Origin: Serilophus lunatus
Lineage: Eukaryota > Chordata > Aves > Passeriformes > Eurylaimidae
DNA length: 64,000 bases
Direction: 5' to 3'
NCBI GenBank assembly: GCA_013399895.1
Contig: VXBA01003773.1
Coordinates: 412,102-476,101 of the forward strand
Shown: positions 1-12,500 of the stretch, piece by piece
How the letters are laid out: each line of letters begins with the position of its first letter
Numbering within the stretch: the first letter of the stretch is position 1
The notes under the pieces: model-generated
What the model saw: the letters and a program-made list of their open reading frames with translations, nothing else
The model's database searches: none
What the model was told of the DNA's origin: nothing
Made by a program: the position numbers and the translations under genes

Positions 1-31
1 CCAAACTCATGCCCCCCCCACCCCCTTCCAG

Positions 32-549
32 ATCCTGTCCTTCGAGACCAAGAACCCTGCGGAACTGTCGGAGCGGCTGCGCTCCGTGTGCGGGAACCAG
101 AGCAACGCCTACGCCCGGCTCCTCGAGTACCGGCTCAACGCCCTGCGCGGCCTCTGGAGCGCCCAACGCCAGCTGGCCCTGGAGGAGCAGCACGAGCGCG
201 AGGGCAGCGGTGACGAGGAGGCGCTGGCCCTGCTCAAGCGCCAGGGCCTCCTCCAGCAGCCCGAGCAGGCGCCCTTCACCTCCCGCATGGGGCTGCTCCT
301 GGTGTTCCCGCTGATCCAGTCGCAGAGCAGGACGGACCCTTCCCTGTGCAACATCACGGCCGAGGTGCTGCTCAACTGCCTGAGGGACTGCCAGCCCCTG
401 AGCCTCACCAAGGAACCCGCTGACTGCCTCAACGGCATCGAGGCCCTGCTGTGCTCCTGGCTGGAGGACGCCTCGCCCACAGGCCACCACATCCCCTACA
501 AGCAGAAGGAAAACGCCGCCGCCGCGCTGGTCGCCTTGGCTTGCGCAAG
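32..549 (+). CDS. HECTD4: HECTD4 exon 1 in window
   Basis: Residues 1-173, starting ILSFETKNPAEL after a C-rich acceptor at 30-31 and ending ALACA plus two bases of Arg (phase 2) before GTGAGG. It is GC-rich and CpG-dense. Upstream exons, including the start codon, lie outside the window. Confidence 0.93.
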
Positions 550-3500
550 GTGAGGGAGGGGGCGCCGGGGTAGAGCCACCCAGGGGTCCCCCCAGCCCTA
601 GGGGGGTGGAGGAGAAGGCTGGAGGAGGCATTTGGTGTCATGGTTTGTGAGGTGGGTTATGGGTTGGACTCAATGATCTCAAAGGTCTTATCAAACCTTG
701 TTGATACTGTGGATCACACCTGGAAATGTGGGAGGCTTGAGGTTGGAAAAGAGCTTTAAGATCATCCATCCCTGGGTGTGTTCAAGGATAGGTTGGATGA
801 TGAACTTAGTGGCATGGTTTAGATGATGGGTTGATGTTGTTGAGTTGGGTAAAAGCTTGGAGAAGACCGTAGAGATCATCAAGTCCAACTTTGTTACTTC
901 TGTGTGTAATCATCAAGTCCAGCTGTTTAACCCAGCCCATGTCCCAAAGTGCCACATCCTTGTGGTTTTGGATGGTGGCTCCCCCACTGCTCTGGGCAGT
1001 GGGAAGGAATACACAAAACTAGTGCAAAACCCCAGGAATGTGGATCTGAAATCATCAGTAGCCTTTTGAAAGCCTTGGCTTTAATGGTTTCAGGTTTCAG
1101 CCTGGTCTGTCAAGTGTTAACTCTGATTTAAGGTGTTGGAGTTTCTGGGATATTCCATAATTTGCTTTAAGAAGATGTTTATTCCAGTGAAAACCACTTG
1201 ATTTCTAGTGAATTTGTTCTGAGGAATCTCTGGTATGTGGCCAATTCTTCTGCCCTTCCAGGGATGGTGACTCTACCCCGCCTGGGAATGCTGGGGTAGA
1301 TGTTGGTTTCCATTTAAACAGAACAAACAGAAATGATGTGCCTTAGTTGTTACTTAGTTTTAGGTCAGTCCTTTCCTTTCTGACGTTTAAATGTTTTCCC
1401 CTTGTGCTGCCCCTTGGGGCACCTTCATTTGGCTGGAGAAGGTGGCACTGGCACTGCCAGGTTTTGGGGCAGTTCCTTTCATATTTAATTTTAGTGTTGT
1501 CTGTGAAATATCTGCAGGTGTCTGGTTGCTGTTGAAGAGTTCAACCAATGCAGGTTGAATCATCCTCTGCCTTGCATGGGTTTGGCACCAGGTGATTGAG
1601 GACAGATTGCTAAATACGTGTTTAATAAATGTTTTTAATCGAAACCAACTTTTTTTAGGAGTGGAGGAACATAAAAAACTTGTGTAAAGCCTCATGAATG
1701 TGGATCCAAAGTCAGAGCAGCCTTTTGAAAACCTCAGTGCTCAAGGTTCTTGTCTTGTCTGGGAAGTTTGACTCTGGTTTAAGATGGAGCTCTCCAGAGA
1801 TGTCATAATTTGCTTTAGGAAAAGGTTTATTCAAGTAAAACCCACTTCATTTCTAGTGCACTTGTTCTAATGAAGTCAATGAGAAATCTATGGGACGTGG
1901 CAAATTATTCTGCCCTGGCAACTGCCTTATCTGTACTCCAGCATAGCTCAGAGAAATTGGATTTGATAAACACAATCTCATTTATTTTTTTGCCCAGATG
2001 TCAATTTGCAGGAAATATGGGGTGTTCTGTTGCAGCTGAATTTGTAGAAGAGCTAAATTTCAAGTAGTGCTTTTGAAATGAGGGGTAATATCTCGTATTT
2101 TCTTTGAAAATCTGTCTTGCATTGCTCACAGAATTGTAATATCCTGATGTGCTTTGTTCACCTCTGAAAGCCTCACATTTTTTCCTTAAATATCTAAATT
2201 GTGTTGGGTACCAGGATGGAGAAAAAAACTTTAAAAATGAGCCTGTTATTGATATTCCTGGGTGCAATCTTGGGCACTTCATATTCCTAAAAATAAACCA
2301 ACAGGGTAAATATTGCTTTAAATAATTAATTGAGGTGCTTTAAAGTGTTGAGTGTCAGTTTTCTCCAAGCTGAGGTTTATCAGTGAAAAGAGCTGAAGAT
2401 GACCCTGGGAAAGCAGGGCTTGGAGTGTGGAGGAGGAGGAGGAAGAAGGTGGAGGAGCTGCCTGACCACGTGTGACACGAGGCTGGATCCAGCTGAGTGC
2501 GGGGAAAGGATCTGCAGCTCATCCCTGATGCTTCTGGAGGAAGAGATTCCTAATTGTGCCTGAGGAACAGCCAAAATTCTCCTATTTGGCTGGGCTGTTA
2601 TGCCTGGAAATAAAGCCACCACACCATTCAGAAAATTACTTCTTCCCAATAGCCCGACCTTTAAACCAGAAATTGTAAAATATGTATTATTAAACACCTC
2701 TAGATCCCTTTATTTCTAAAAAAAAAAAAGCCTTTTCCACCCCATTAACATTCAGATTTCACAGGTTTAAAATAAAAAGTATTCATTAAATGAACAAGAA
2801 TTCTAATTACAGTTACAAACTCCATATGTTTCTAAATACCACAATCAAATTTTAAGGCAGCACTTTTAGGCAAGATTAGAAACAACTTCTCCTTTGGTTT
2901 AATTTTGTTTTCAGAGTTTCTAGGCCTTGTATACATTTAAAGACATCACCTCAGAAAGGGAAAAGCTTCCAAAATTGGGATTGGGAGTGGAGGCTTCATC
3001 CCTATCCACGGGTTACTCATGAGGGGCAGCTCCATCCTCTACTCTGGGACCAGGGACAGGCCCCAGGGAAGGGCTGGAGTTGTTCAGGTTTAGTTTGGAT
3101 CTCAGGGAAAGGCTCTTCCCCCAGAGGGTGGTTGGGCACTGCCCAGGCTCCCCAGGGAATGGTGACATTCCCAAGGTGCCAGAGCTCAGGGAGGGTTGGG
3201 ATGATCCTCTGGGACAGGGGGGGATTGGTGGGAGTCCATGCAGGGACAGGACTTGGACTGGATGGTCCTGGTGGGTCCTTTCCAGCTCAGGGCATTCTGT
3301 GATTCTATAAAAACTAATCATAATCTTAATAATACATTGATTAGTTTGGTCTTTTCTGTTTTATTCCCAAAGCCATCTCAGCTGGGAGTGCAGCAGCCCT
3401 TTCTCACACTTGGCTTTTCTCAGCCTCAGGAAGACCCACAGGTTGCTTTGGGAGATCTGAATATGATTAATCAGCTACAAGAAGTCCTGGAAGTAGCTGC

Positions 3501-6500
3501 CAAATGGAAGCAAGGTTATTTTCTCAGGTGCCTGGATTGCCTTTAGACCCTGGTGTTGATGGAGGAGCTCATGGCTGCTGTTCTCCCAAAAATCCAAGGG
3601 GATTTAGGCCAGCAGTTCTCTGGCATTCCACCTCTCAGTTCCCCCTTTTGCCTCCTCCACAAAAGGATGAAAACCCTCCAGAAAAAAGCCACCCTGGTAT
3701 TGTTGGGGTGTCTGTGCAGGCCCAGGAATTGGACTGATGATCCTCACGGGTCCCTTCCCACTCAGGATATTCTGGGATTCTCTGAAAACAAACACCAAGT
3801 GGAGAAGAAGTTGCTGCCCTATTCTGTTTATTGTGAGGATGTGTGTTCTTCATTGCTGCTCTTGTGTGTGTGTGGATCCAGACTGGCTTCAATAGACATC
3901 TTTAATTCATGTTTTTCTTGTCCTTTTAGAGGGTCGCTGAAAACCTTTGTTCATACAGTGCATCTATTACAGAAACAGACTGAGCTGGGGTCCCTGCCCG
4001 TGGCTGATGTCCTCTACAGGTTTGTACTGACCCCAACACCTCTACACATGGGCTTTTGGAGTTACAGAGCTCTAGGAAAGATCAGAATGTAGCCCTTTAC
4101 AGAAGGCATTAGGAAATCCGATCTAAAAGCATCCCCTGATTGGGTTTGGGGTGTTAAATTTTTAGTTTTTAATTAAATATTGATGATTTCTTGCAGTGGC
4201 TTATGAACCCTGCCAGAATAATTACTTAAAATATATTTTCAGCATAGCTTTTAATGGAGCTAATTTTTGCTCTCACTGTTCTTTATGCATCTTATTTTAT
4301 TTTCTGCTTAAAGGTTGTTGCTTTTGGAGGGAGGCCCAGGATCACCCTCCTGTTTGCTGGGGGGAAAGCACATCGTGTCCTGGGGCTTTGAAGACATGTT
4401 ACCTGCCCCTGATGCCAACACTGGCTCCAGCAGTGAAAACAAAGGTGAATTATTCCCTGACAGGGGAGGATGGATGCCTTGAGTGGGGATCATTGTTTAA
4501 AAAGGAATGTTAAGCTTTAGAGTTGGGCTTCAGAAATTCGCTTTTTGGTTGCTGCTGGTTTAAATTGTCTGTAGGAAACAATCCCAAGCAGTTGATCCAG
4601 TGACCCTCCCTGACTCCAGGGGAAATTGTGCAGAGAGGTCAAACAGAGTTTGGCCATTATCCCTCAGCCAGCACAATTCCCTTGCCCTGGGCAGATCCCT
4701 GTGTTCAATACCTGCTGTCATTGGCGCAGCAGGTTTATTTTTAGAAGTACAAGTTCATTGCTTTTTCCCCCCCTGCCTTCCCTATTCTGCTTTTGTTTCT
4801 GTCCAGTTGGTTTGGTATTTTCTTATTTTACTGCTTTCTTTTGTATTTCTCTCCCTGAATTAATTTTCATGTTTCCCTGCTTTGTTTGCCTACTGCTTTT
4901 GCAGTAAATAAACAGTTCACATGGCCTTAGAAATATTAGTTTGATGACATTTAATGCAAATCACAGGAATTTAAAAATCTGAGTTGTCATTTCAGGCTCT
5001 CTGCAAGTTTATTGAAGACATCTCTGTTCTTAAGATCCATCAGCAAGTTTTCTTGCTCTGACAGTGACTAGATTGTTTCCTTTCTTTAACTGATGCTGTG
5101 AACTTAAATATATTGAGTGGTATGTCCCATCTTGATTATTAATAATTACTGCTCTGGGTTTCAAACACATTTTGTCTTAGTTGAAGTGTTGAGAGGTGGA
5201 AGGATGTGCTGACCAGCTTTAGGAGAAGCACAGAGTTGTGGCAGAGATCAGCTCAAGGCTCAGGTTGTTCTCCCTCTGTGTGACAAGCAGTCCTGAGCAG
5301 GAGGGTTTGCAGAGCCATAAACCTTGACTGTGTTTATCTTGCTGCCACTTCTCAACCGTGGTACCCATTGCAAAAGCAGAAGAGAACAGTCTTCTGCTGC
5401 TTTTTGTCATTCCGAAGGCAGTTCACAGCAAATGGCCAAGTAGTTTTGTGTTTAAGTCAAGGAATTTTCCACTGGAAATGAGTTTGGTTGAATAGTCCCG
5501 TGTTCCTGAGCATGGCTGGGTGTGCTGGTCGAGTTCCTGCTGAATGTTTAGTTTGGAATTCTGTGCAGAAAAGGTTTTTTTACAGCAGTTGGGCCATAAT
5601 ACCCAAACCCAGAGCTTTCACACTGAAATGAGGACACGAGGCAGGAAAAGGCAGTTACTCAGGAAAGGATGGTGAGGATGTACATCAGAGTTGTGAAACA
5701 CAACACTGATGTCATTTATTATCTCCAGAGAGAAGCTGAGTGAGTGACACCTAATTGTTGTTCAGTTTATTTGGCAACAGCAGGAGATCTGAAGAGCCCT
5801 GGGCTTGGGGTGAGTTGAGGCGGTGTCTGTGAGGCTTGAGAGGGATGTGAAAAAAACTGAGCTTCTTGGGCTCAGAAGCCCAACTAATAAAGTCAGCATC
5901 ACTAGGTGGCTGGCAGTAACCTGTCAGGGCAGCTGTTGGTTCCCAGCTGTGTCCTTACCCTGGAGAATTCCCAGTTCAGGTGTCTTAGGGCTGCTGTGTT
6001 CCCTCTCCCCCTCCAGATGCAGACCTGGGCCGGTGCCTGGCAGCAGATGGGCTCTATCTGTACACAACCAATTCTGTGGGCAGAGGGATCAGCAAACTGG
6101 GCTCTGGCCTGCATGGCACTCTGAGGTAGGTGACTTTGGAACTGCTTCAACCCCAGAGCTGGGCTTTGGGGAAACCTCTGCCACAGGCCAGAGCACAGGG
6201 GGGGTGGAACTGGATGATCTTTAAGGTCCCTTCCAACCCAGATCATTCTGTGACACTGTGCATTTGCATTAAATTCTGGTTTAATGTGTTGGGGTTTCTC
6301 ATCTGAAATTCTTCTGGAGCATGTTTTCTCTAGAATTTCAGAATATTTGAGGTCGAAAGGGACCTCTGCAGGCCAATGGTTCAACCTCCATAGTAGCAGA
6401 ACAGTATTGCAGATTTGTTTTTTTAATGTATAGTAAGTTTTTAATTTGCTGAGAGGGATATGCTACAGGCTAGTTTTGTGACTTTTATAGCTGCACAGTT

Positions 6501-9500
6501 GTTGTGTCTGTGAGTATTTGTTTGCTAATTATGTCATTCATTAAGTAATTAGTGCAGCTCTGAGTCACTGTACCCTCTTGCCTCTTTCTTGCTTGGAAAC
6601 CACGAGGCTTTTCATGTTGAAGTCTTTCACAACAAAAACTGCTGACTTGAATTCAAGTTCAGTCAGAGTTCAAGACTGTGGCTGGGAGTTGTTCTGTGAC
6701 AAACCAAGAAACAGGGCAGAGTTTGGGAGAGGTTTCATGTCCTGCTTTCCTTTCTGTGCCAGGGGTTTTGTGTACTGCCGGAACGAGGAGCTGGAGCCAG
6801 GCTGGATTGCCTTTGGGAATGGGAAACTTCTCCACAGGCCTGTGTCCTTTGATAATAAACCTCACTACCTCTTCCAGGTGGTGGATCAACATACCCTTCA
6901 GGTAAAGGGAGCAGGTTAGAGGACAGGGAGAAAACATTCTGAATGCATCACACCCATTCCTAGTTTTAGCCTTGAAGTTGCCCCTTCTCACTTTGTGGTT
7001 GGGATTGCTGGGGTGTCCTGGACTGGGGGATCCCTGTAGGGTCCCTTCCAGCTCAGGATATTCCGTGATTCCACTGTGGTCACATCATAAAACAATCAAA
7101 GAGCCAAACTTACACCAAGAACGTGTTCTTCCTGAACAGCTCATTGTTCTTCCCCTGTCCCAAAATCCAGGTGTTGGTTCAGACTTGCCTGGGATTTGTG
7201 GATAAACAACTGTCACCCTTTGGAAAACTGGGTACTTTGGTTACTTTGGGGCTTTCTCTGCTGTGGTGTTAAGGATGGATATACACATTTTTGCCCAGTG
7301 CGTTCCCTGAAACTCAGAATGTTTGGATTCCCCTCTTCTAAAGTTTCAGAGAAGTTGCAGAAAGTAGATCATTCTTTAGGATTTATGTTTTCCTTGTGGT
7401 CCTTGGAGGTAAGATCTACATCATTAGAGAGGAGATGATCCTTTTAGTTTTAGATATGTTAAATTTGAGCTGTATAAGGTGGTTTATATATTTTATATAT
7501 TATATGTGATCTATCTAAGCTGGTTAGTATACTTTATATATTTTTATAAATACATATATTTTCCATATAACATATATTTTCTATTTGGCAAACAGGATAG
7601 AATGCATACTGAACAAATGCAATAGCATCATTAAATCCCATTTTAAGCCTTGTCTGCAGTAACTGCACTTGACCTCTGTTTTTAACACTGTTGCAAACCA
7701 GAACTGTTAAGATGCTCTGTGTCTCCCAGGTATGTCAGATAATCCCAATGCCAGTAAACCACTTCCCAGTTGGCAGTACCATGACCACGGTGCATCTTTC
7801 TTCAGATGGCACATATTTCTACTGGATTTGGTCTCCTGCAAGTCTCAACGAGAAAACACCAAAAGGCCACTCTGTCTTTATGGATATTTTTGAAATTATA
7901 GTAAGAAATTCCGTGGGGGTTTTGTGTCTTTATTGTTGGTAGCACGAGTGCAGTTTAATTAAGTATCAGCACTTTCAAATTGGCATAATTGAGTTGGAAT
8001 GTTTGTGTGAGTGGATAGATATGAAATAACTTGGACCAGGAGGTGAGTTGTCCAATTCCATCCCCAGAGATGGGACACACAACTATTATATTTAGTAATG
8101 TGAATTCCCTTGTAACATAAAATGTGTTTTTAATGTCTATTTCTGCTCAGCAGAGGAGGATGGAGTGGGATGGAGCTGGAATTGGGAGGCTGTAGTAGTA
8201 CAACTTCTGGAAAATCCCTAATGCTGTAAATCAGATCTTCAATAAGAGATTCCTTCTTTAATTAAACATCCCCTGAGGATCATGATCTAAGAAAATCACT
8301 GCTTACACTTTTTGGCTGGCAAATGATTTAAAAGCCTCTTTTTTCCTGCCAGTGAACCATCACTAAAAATACAAGAGCATTCTGTATTTTGAAGTAGAGT
8401 TCCATAAAGAAACTCACATTTATGCAAGCACATCTGTCTTCAAGAAGAGGCATAAATAGAAGATATTCTGTCAAATATCTTAGAGATATTAAAGATATCT
8501 AATATCTCCTATTTTTATTATTCTGCTGAGCTACAAAGCAACAAAAAAGATACTCCTGTGTCCAACTTTTTTTTTTGCCAGAACTTGTGTCGGCAGAGTT
8601 TGTTTGTGTTGTGCTGTTTAATGTCACTGCTCAATTCAGGGGACCTGCCACCAATGGATTTCAGGCTCTCAAATGCTTTGTTCTCCATTTTGACAGGTAG
8701 AAAATGGTATATGTATAGCAAACCCTCTGCAGGAAAGAATCATCTTGATGAGGAAAGAGGGAGAATCTGCCAAGAGTATCAATGAGATGCTGCTGAGCCG
8801 CCTGTCCCGGTACAGGGCCTCCCCCTCTGCCACCCTGGCTGCTCTCACAGGCTCCACCATCTCCAACACACTCAAGGAGGACCAAGCAGGTCAGAAGAGC
8901 TTCATTTGCTCAGGCAGGATCAACCCTGACCTCATAGGACAGGCTAAAAAATTGGGAAAAAAAGCGTATTTCTGCCTAACAATACATCTGTACACTAAGT
9001 GCTTCTTGCTTGAGTTACCACCTCCTTTGCTGAATCAGGAATCGATTGGGAGGGATGTTTAGGAATGATGATGGGAAGAATCCTTGTAGCATCCTTTGCC
9101 GATTCAATTATTGAACCGGTTTTTATCATATTTGAGCAAGCTGATCCCTTTCTCTGCTGGGCTTCCAGTTGGTAAGAAACTCCAGTCTAAAAATGCAACT
9201 GTTATTTCACAAGTCAGCTGAATATTATAAATTTGAAGGGATTTTGAGCCTTTTTTGGTAATTTGTACAATATTTAGGTATTCTTTTATGGAAATAACCC
9301 AAGTTAATTAGGGAATCTTGAATGAACAGCATGAATGGCTTTCAGGATGATCTGGAGCTTTGTAAGGTTTGTCTTAAGGCAAGATTTTATTCAGAATTAT
9401 TTTTCTTCTTCCTTCATAAATGCATGAGTTTTGTTTCTTCCATTTGAAACTAAAGGTATTTCCTTAAAAAATTTGGCTTGGAGAGCTATTTTAAAGGCTC

Positions 9501-12500
9501 TGTTTTGTCATTTAACAACTCAAATGCTCCAGGAGAAGGAGAGTAAGTGGTTATTCTTGGCTAATTCCTTAGTCAGTGCTCAGCAAAGTGTTGATCATCT
9601 GTCACAGGAGCAAAATCATCATGGGGAGCAGGAGGACCTAAAATAGGAAATGCATAGTGAATCTCAAGATTCCACATGAAGAGATGATTTGGCTCTAAAT
9701 GCTTTCCATATGGTTATCACCAGACAAGACTCAAACAGTTTTGGCTATGCTTAATTTTTGATTGATTTTATTTTGTAAGTTGTTTTCTTTGGTTAAATAA
9801 TGTGTGAAAGGGATTGATGGTGAATGTGTGGGATTGGAATCTGTCCCTTTATAGGGAAGTCATGGCTGCCCCATCCCTAGAAGTGTTCAAGGAGAGGCTG
9901 GATGGAGCTCTGAGCAGTAGAAGGGGTGGAACTGAGTGGACTTCAGATCCCTCCCAACCCACCCCATGTTCCAATTCTAAGCAAACTCCTTCAAGCAGCT
10001 CCTAAATGCTGCAAAATGTGGCCTAAATCAACTCCCAGTTCGATTCCTTCGAAGCCCTGAATGCAAGTGTGCCTTGCTCCCAAGAAATGCCAGTCTGTGA
10101 CACTTTTCCTGGTGCATGTTTCAGCTGCCAACACCAGCTGTGGGTTGCCCCTGAAGATGCTGAGGAAGACCCCAATCTACACGTGTGGGACGTACCTGGT
10201 GATGCTGGTGCCACCCCCGGGGGGCTCGGGCAGCTCCGCCACCCGCTCGCTCTTCGGAGGGACCAGTGCCCTGTCCTCTTTAAAAAGTAAGTGGGGCACA
10301 ATCCTGGCACACTTGGAGCCCTTGGTATCTGGAATGCAAGAGACTCTTCAGGAATTGATTGGAGCCTTGTTCCTGTGCAGTTCTTGCCTCCAGCCTGGTG
10401 TTCAACATCTCGGATGGGCAGTTCACCAGCAGGGCAGATCTCATCGATGCTGCGGGGAGTTCCCTTGGACGTGGGGCTCTAGTCCCAGGACTTGGTGAGG
10501 AGTACATCTCTTTCCTGGGAATACTTCAGGCCCTTAGGTTCTAAACAATCCATCTGGATTTTAATTTGCAGTAAGCAGCTCTGCAGTGGGTGGGGTTTCA
10601 TGTGGATTTTTATCTGCTATAAAATTACTTCCAGTCTGGCTTTCTAACCAACAGTCTTAAAGTTGATGTGTGAAATATTTTCTTAGGTGCCTGTTATGAT
10701 ACAATGAATAACATGATCTGGACGTGCTCCAATGATTATATTGATCAGTGGTGCAATCCTGGGAACCAGGCATTCCACTGTGTGTGCCAGAGACTGGGAG
10801 TGAGTCACATCATTACAGAGCCCAAAGGTGAGCTAAACCCCCAAGTCAGCACTTCAGACAAAGTGGAAGTGAAAGAGATGATTATCAAAGCACAAAGAGA
10901 CAGAAACTGCCTTCTGAAGCTTGCTGCTAAAAGCTGAGCTCATGCTTGAAAAGCTGTTTGTAAATACTGGTTGTGCTTTAGCTTTGCTTTGGGAAAGGAA
11001 AAGGCACAGAGTGGGATGTGCTTGGAAGCTCCCAGATCCTTCCTTCCTTTAGCACATTAAGGTGGTGATGTGGGTCCTTCCTTTGTGCCCTGACCTTCAT
11101 GCTGTTGATGTTATATATCCTTTTAGAAGCGAAGGCTGAGGGTCTAATCTGTGTTTCCACACAGCATTTGAACTCTTGTCCTCTCCTAGGGGATGCAACC
11201 ACCACAAACGAGGTTATCAACCAGTTACTGCACCATGTTGGTGCCATGTGTATCCACCAACTGAACCTCCTGGCAGCCAGCAACAACCTCCCCATCACCA
11301 ATTTTTTGGGCAAGCAGCATCCCATTGAAGCCCATCACCTCAGCAGCATCTGTGATATCATGGAGAAGGCCATGGTGAATGGGGACACCTGCATCATCCG
11401 CTGCATCCTCGTGGTCTTCCAGGTACACACACACACCTCACTGTGCTTCCCAGGAAACAGGGAAAGAGGGAAAAGTTGGTTTAGAGGACAGGCAGCCACT
11501 GATTTTGTCAGGGATTTTTTTTTCTCCATTGGATTCAATGTAATGGAAGTTGGTTTAGCAGTGGATCTGCAGTGTCTTGTACACTCATTTAAGAGTCCTG
11601 ATTTAAATGGAAATATAATCACTACCCTTCTATATTACAATAAAATCTAGAGAGGTTATTTCCTTATTTCTTTCTTTCTTTTTTCCCCCATGCTTTTGGT
11701 CCTAAGTCAAATTCTGTCAGTTTTCTAGTGACCCAGACAAACTGCAGAAAAGGAGTTCATGTGATTCACGTTTATGTTTTTAATATTAATGTTGTTGTTG
11801 TTTAATTTTTCTCAGGTGGTTTTTAAGTTTTTCTTCAGCCCCCAAACTGAAAGGAACAGAGACATTGTTAGAAGGTCTGGCCTCTTGCTTTGGCAGTTGC
11901 TGATGGCCCCAAGGGACCAGATTTGCTCAGAAATCCAGAAGGAGGTTTGTCTGGCTATTAGGTAAATATCTGTATTAGCAACATTCAAGTTGTATTCAGC
12001 AGTTTTAATTAATATGAGCAAATTTATTACGGTAAAATTATGACAGTTTGTGTCTGTGGAAAAAGAGAAATGCAGTGTGCTTGTCCTGATGAAGTAACAG
12101 GTAGCAATTACTTTTAATACTTTTAGTTTGTTGCTTTTTTATGTGTTTTCTTAAGGATTTTTAAAATGTTTATTATAAAATAGCTGTTAAATTCAAACAA
12201 GGTTTTCTGCATTTCAGTGATGGCTTGAATGACTTCCATATTTATCTTCCAAAGTTTCCTGTTGTTCAGGAAAAGGCAAAACTGATGTTGGCACCTGTTA
12301 AACCAGTGTTTTAAGTGACAGCACTGGAGCTCTCCTGAGCAAAAGGAGTGTAAGGAGAAGCAGAATTAACAATACTTGAGGAATGCTCTGAGATTAAAGG
12401 CCCAGGGGAAGAAAACGTGGTTGTGTCTCATGCAAAGGAGGTAATGTGACTCTCAAGGCCAAGGAATGCTGTCTCCAACCTCCCAAGTACAAACATCAGC

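Larger units (their letters stand above)
550..3929 (+). other. HECTD4 intron 1 in window
   Basis: The largest intron in view (3.4 kb). It holds CR1 pieces (636-712, 735-998, 3035-3310, 3690-3785), a diverged direct duplication (about 1000-1262 and 1661-1921), and a short open segment at 3463-3527 with exon-like features. Confidence 0.8.

Noticed and set aside
3373..3527. Cassette exon encoding PQEDPQVALGDLNMINQL
   Set aside because: Every AG upstream gives the wrong phase after exon 1 (phase 2), and exon 1 joins exon 2 in frame without it. Only an alternative first exon remains possible.
5902..6384. Antisense open frame of about 160 codons near exon 4
   Set aside because: Built from two CR1 fragments and the reverse of exon 4.
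7470..7580. AT-rich tract as a replication or matrix attachment element
   Set aside because: Only low complexity is visible; no specific motif supports a function.
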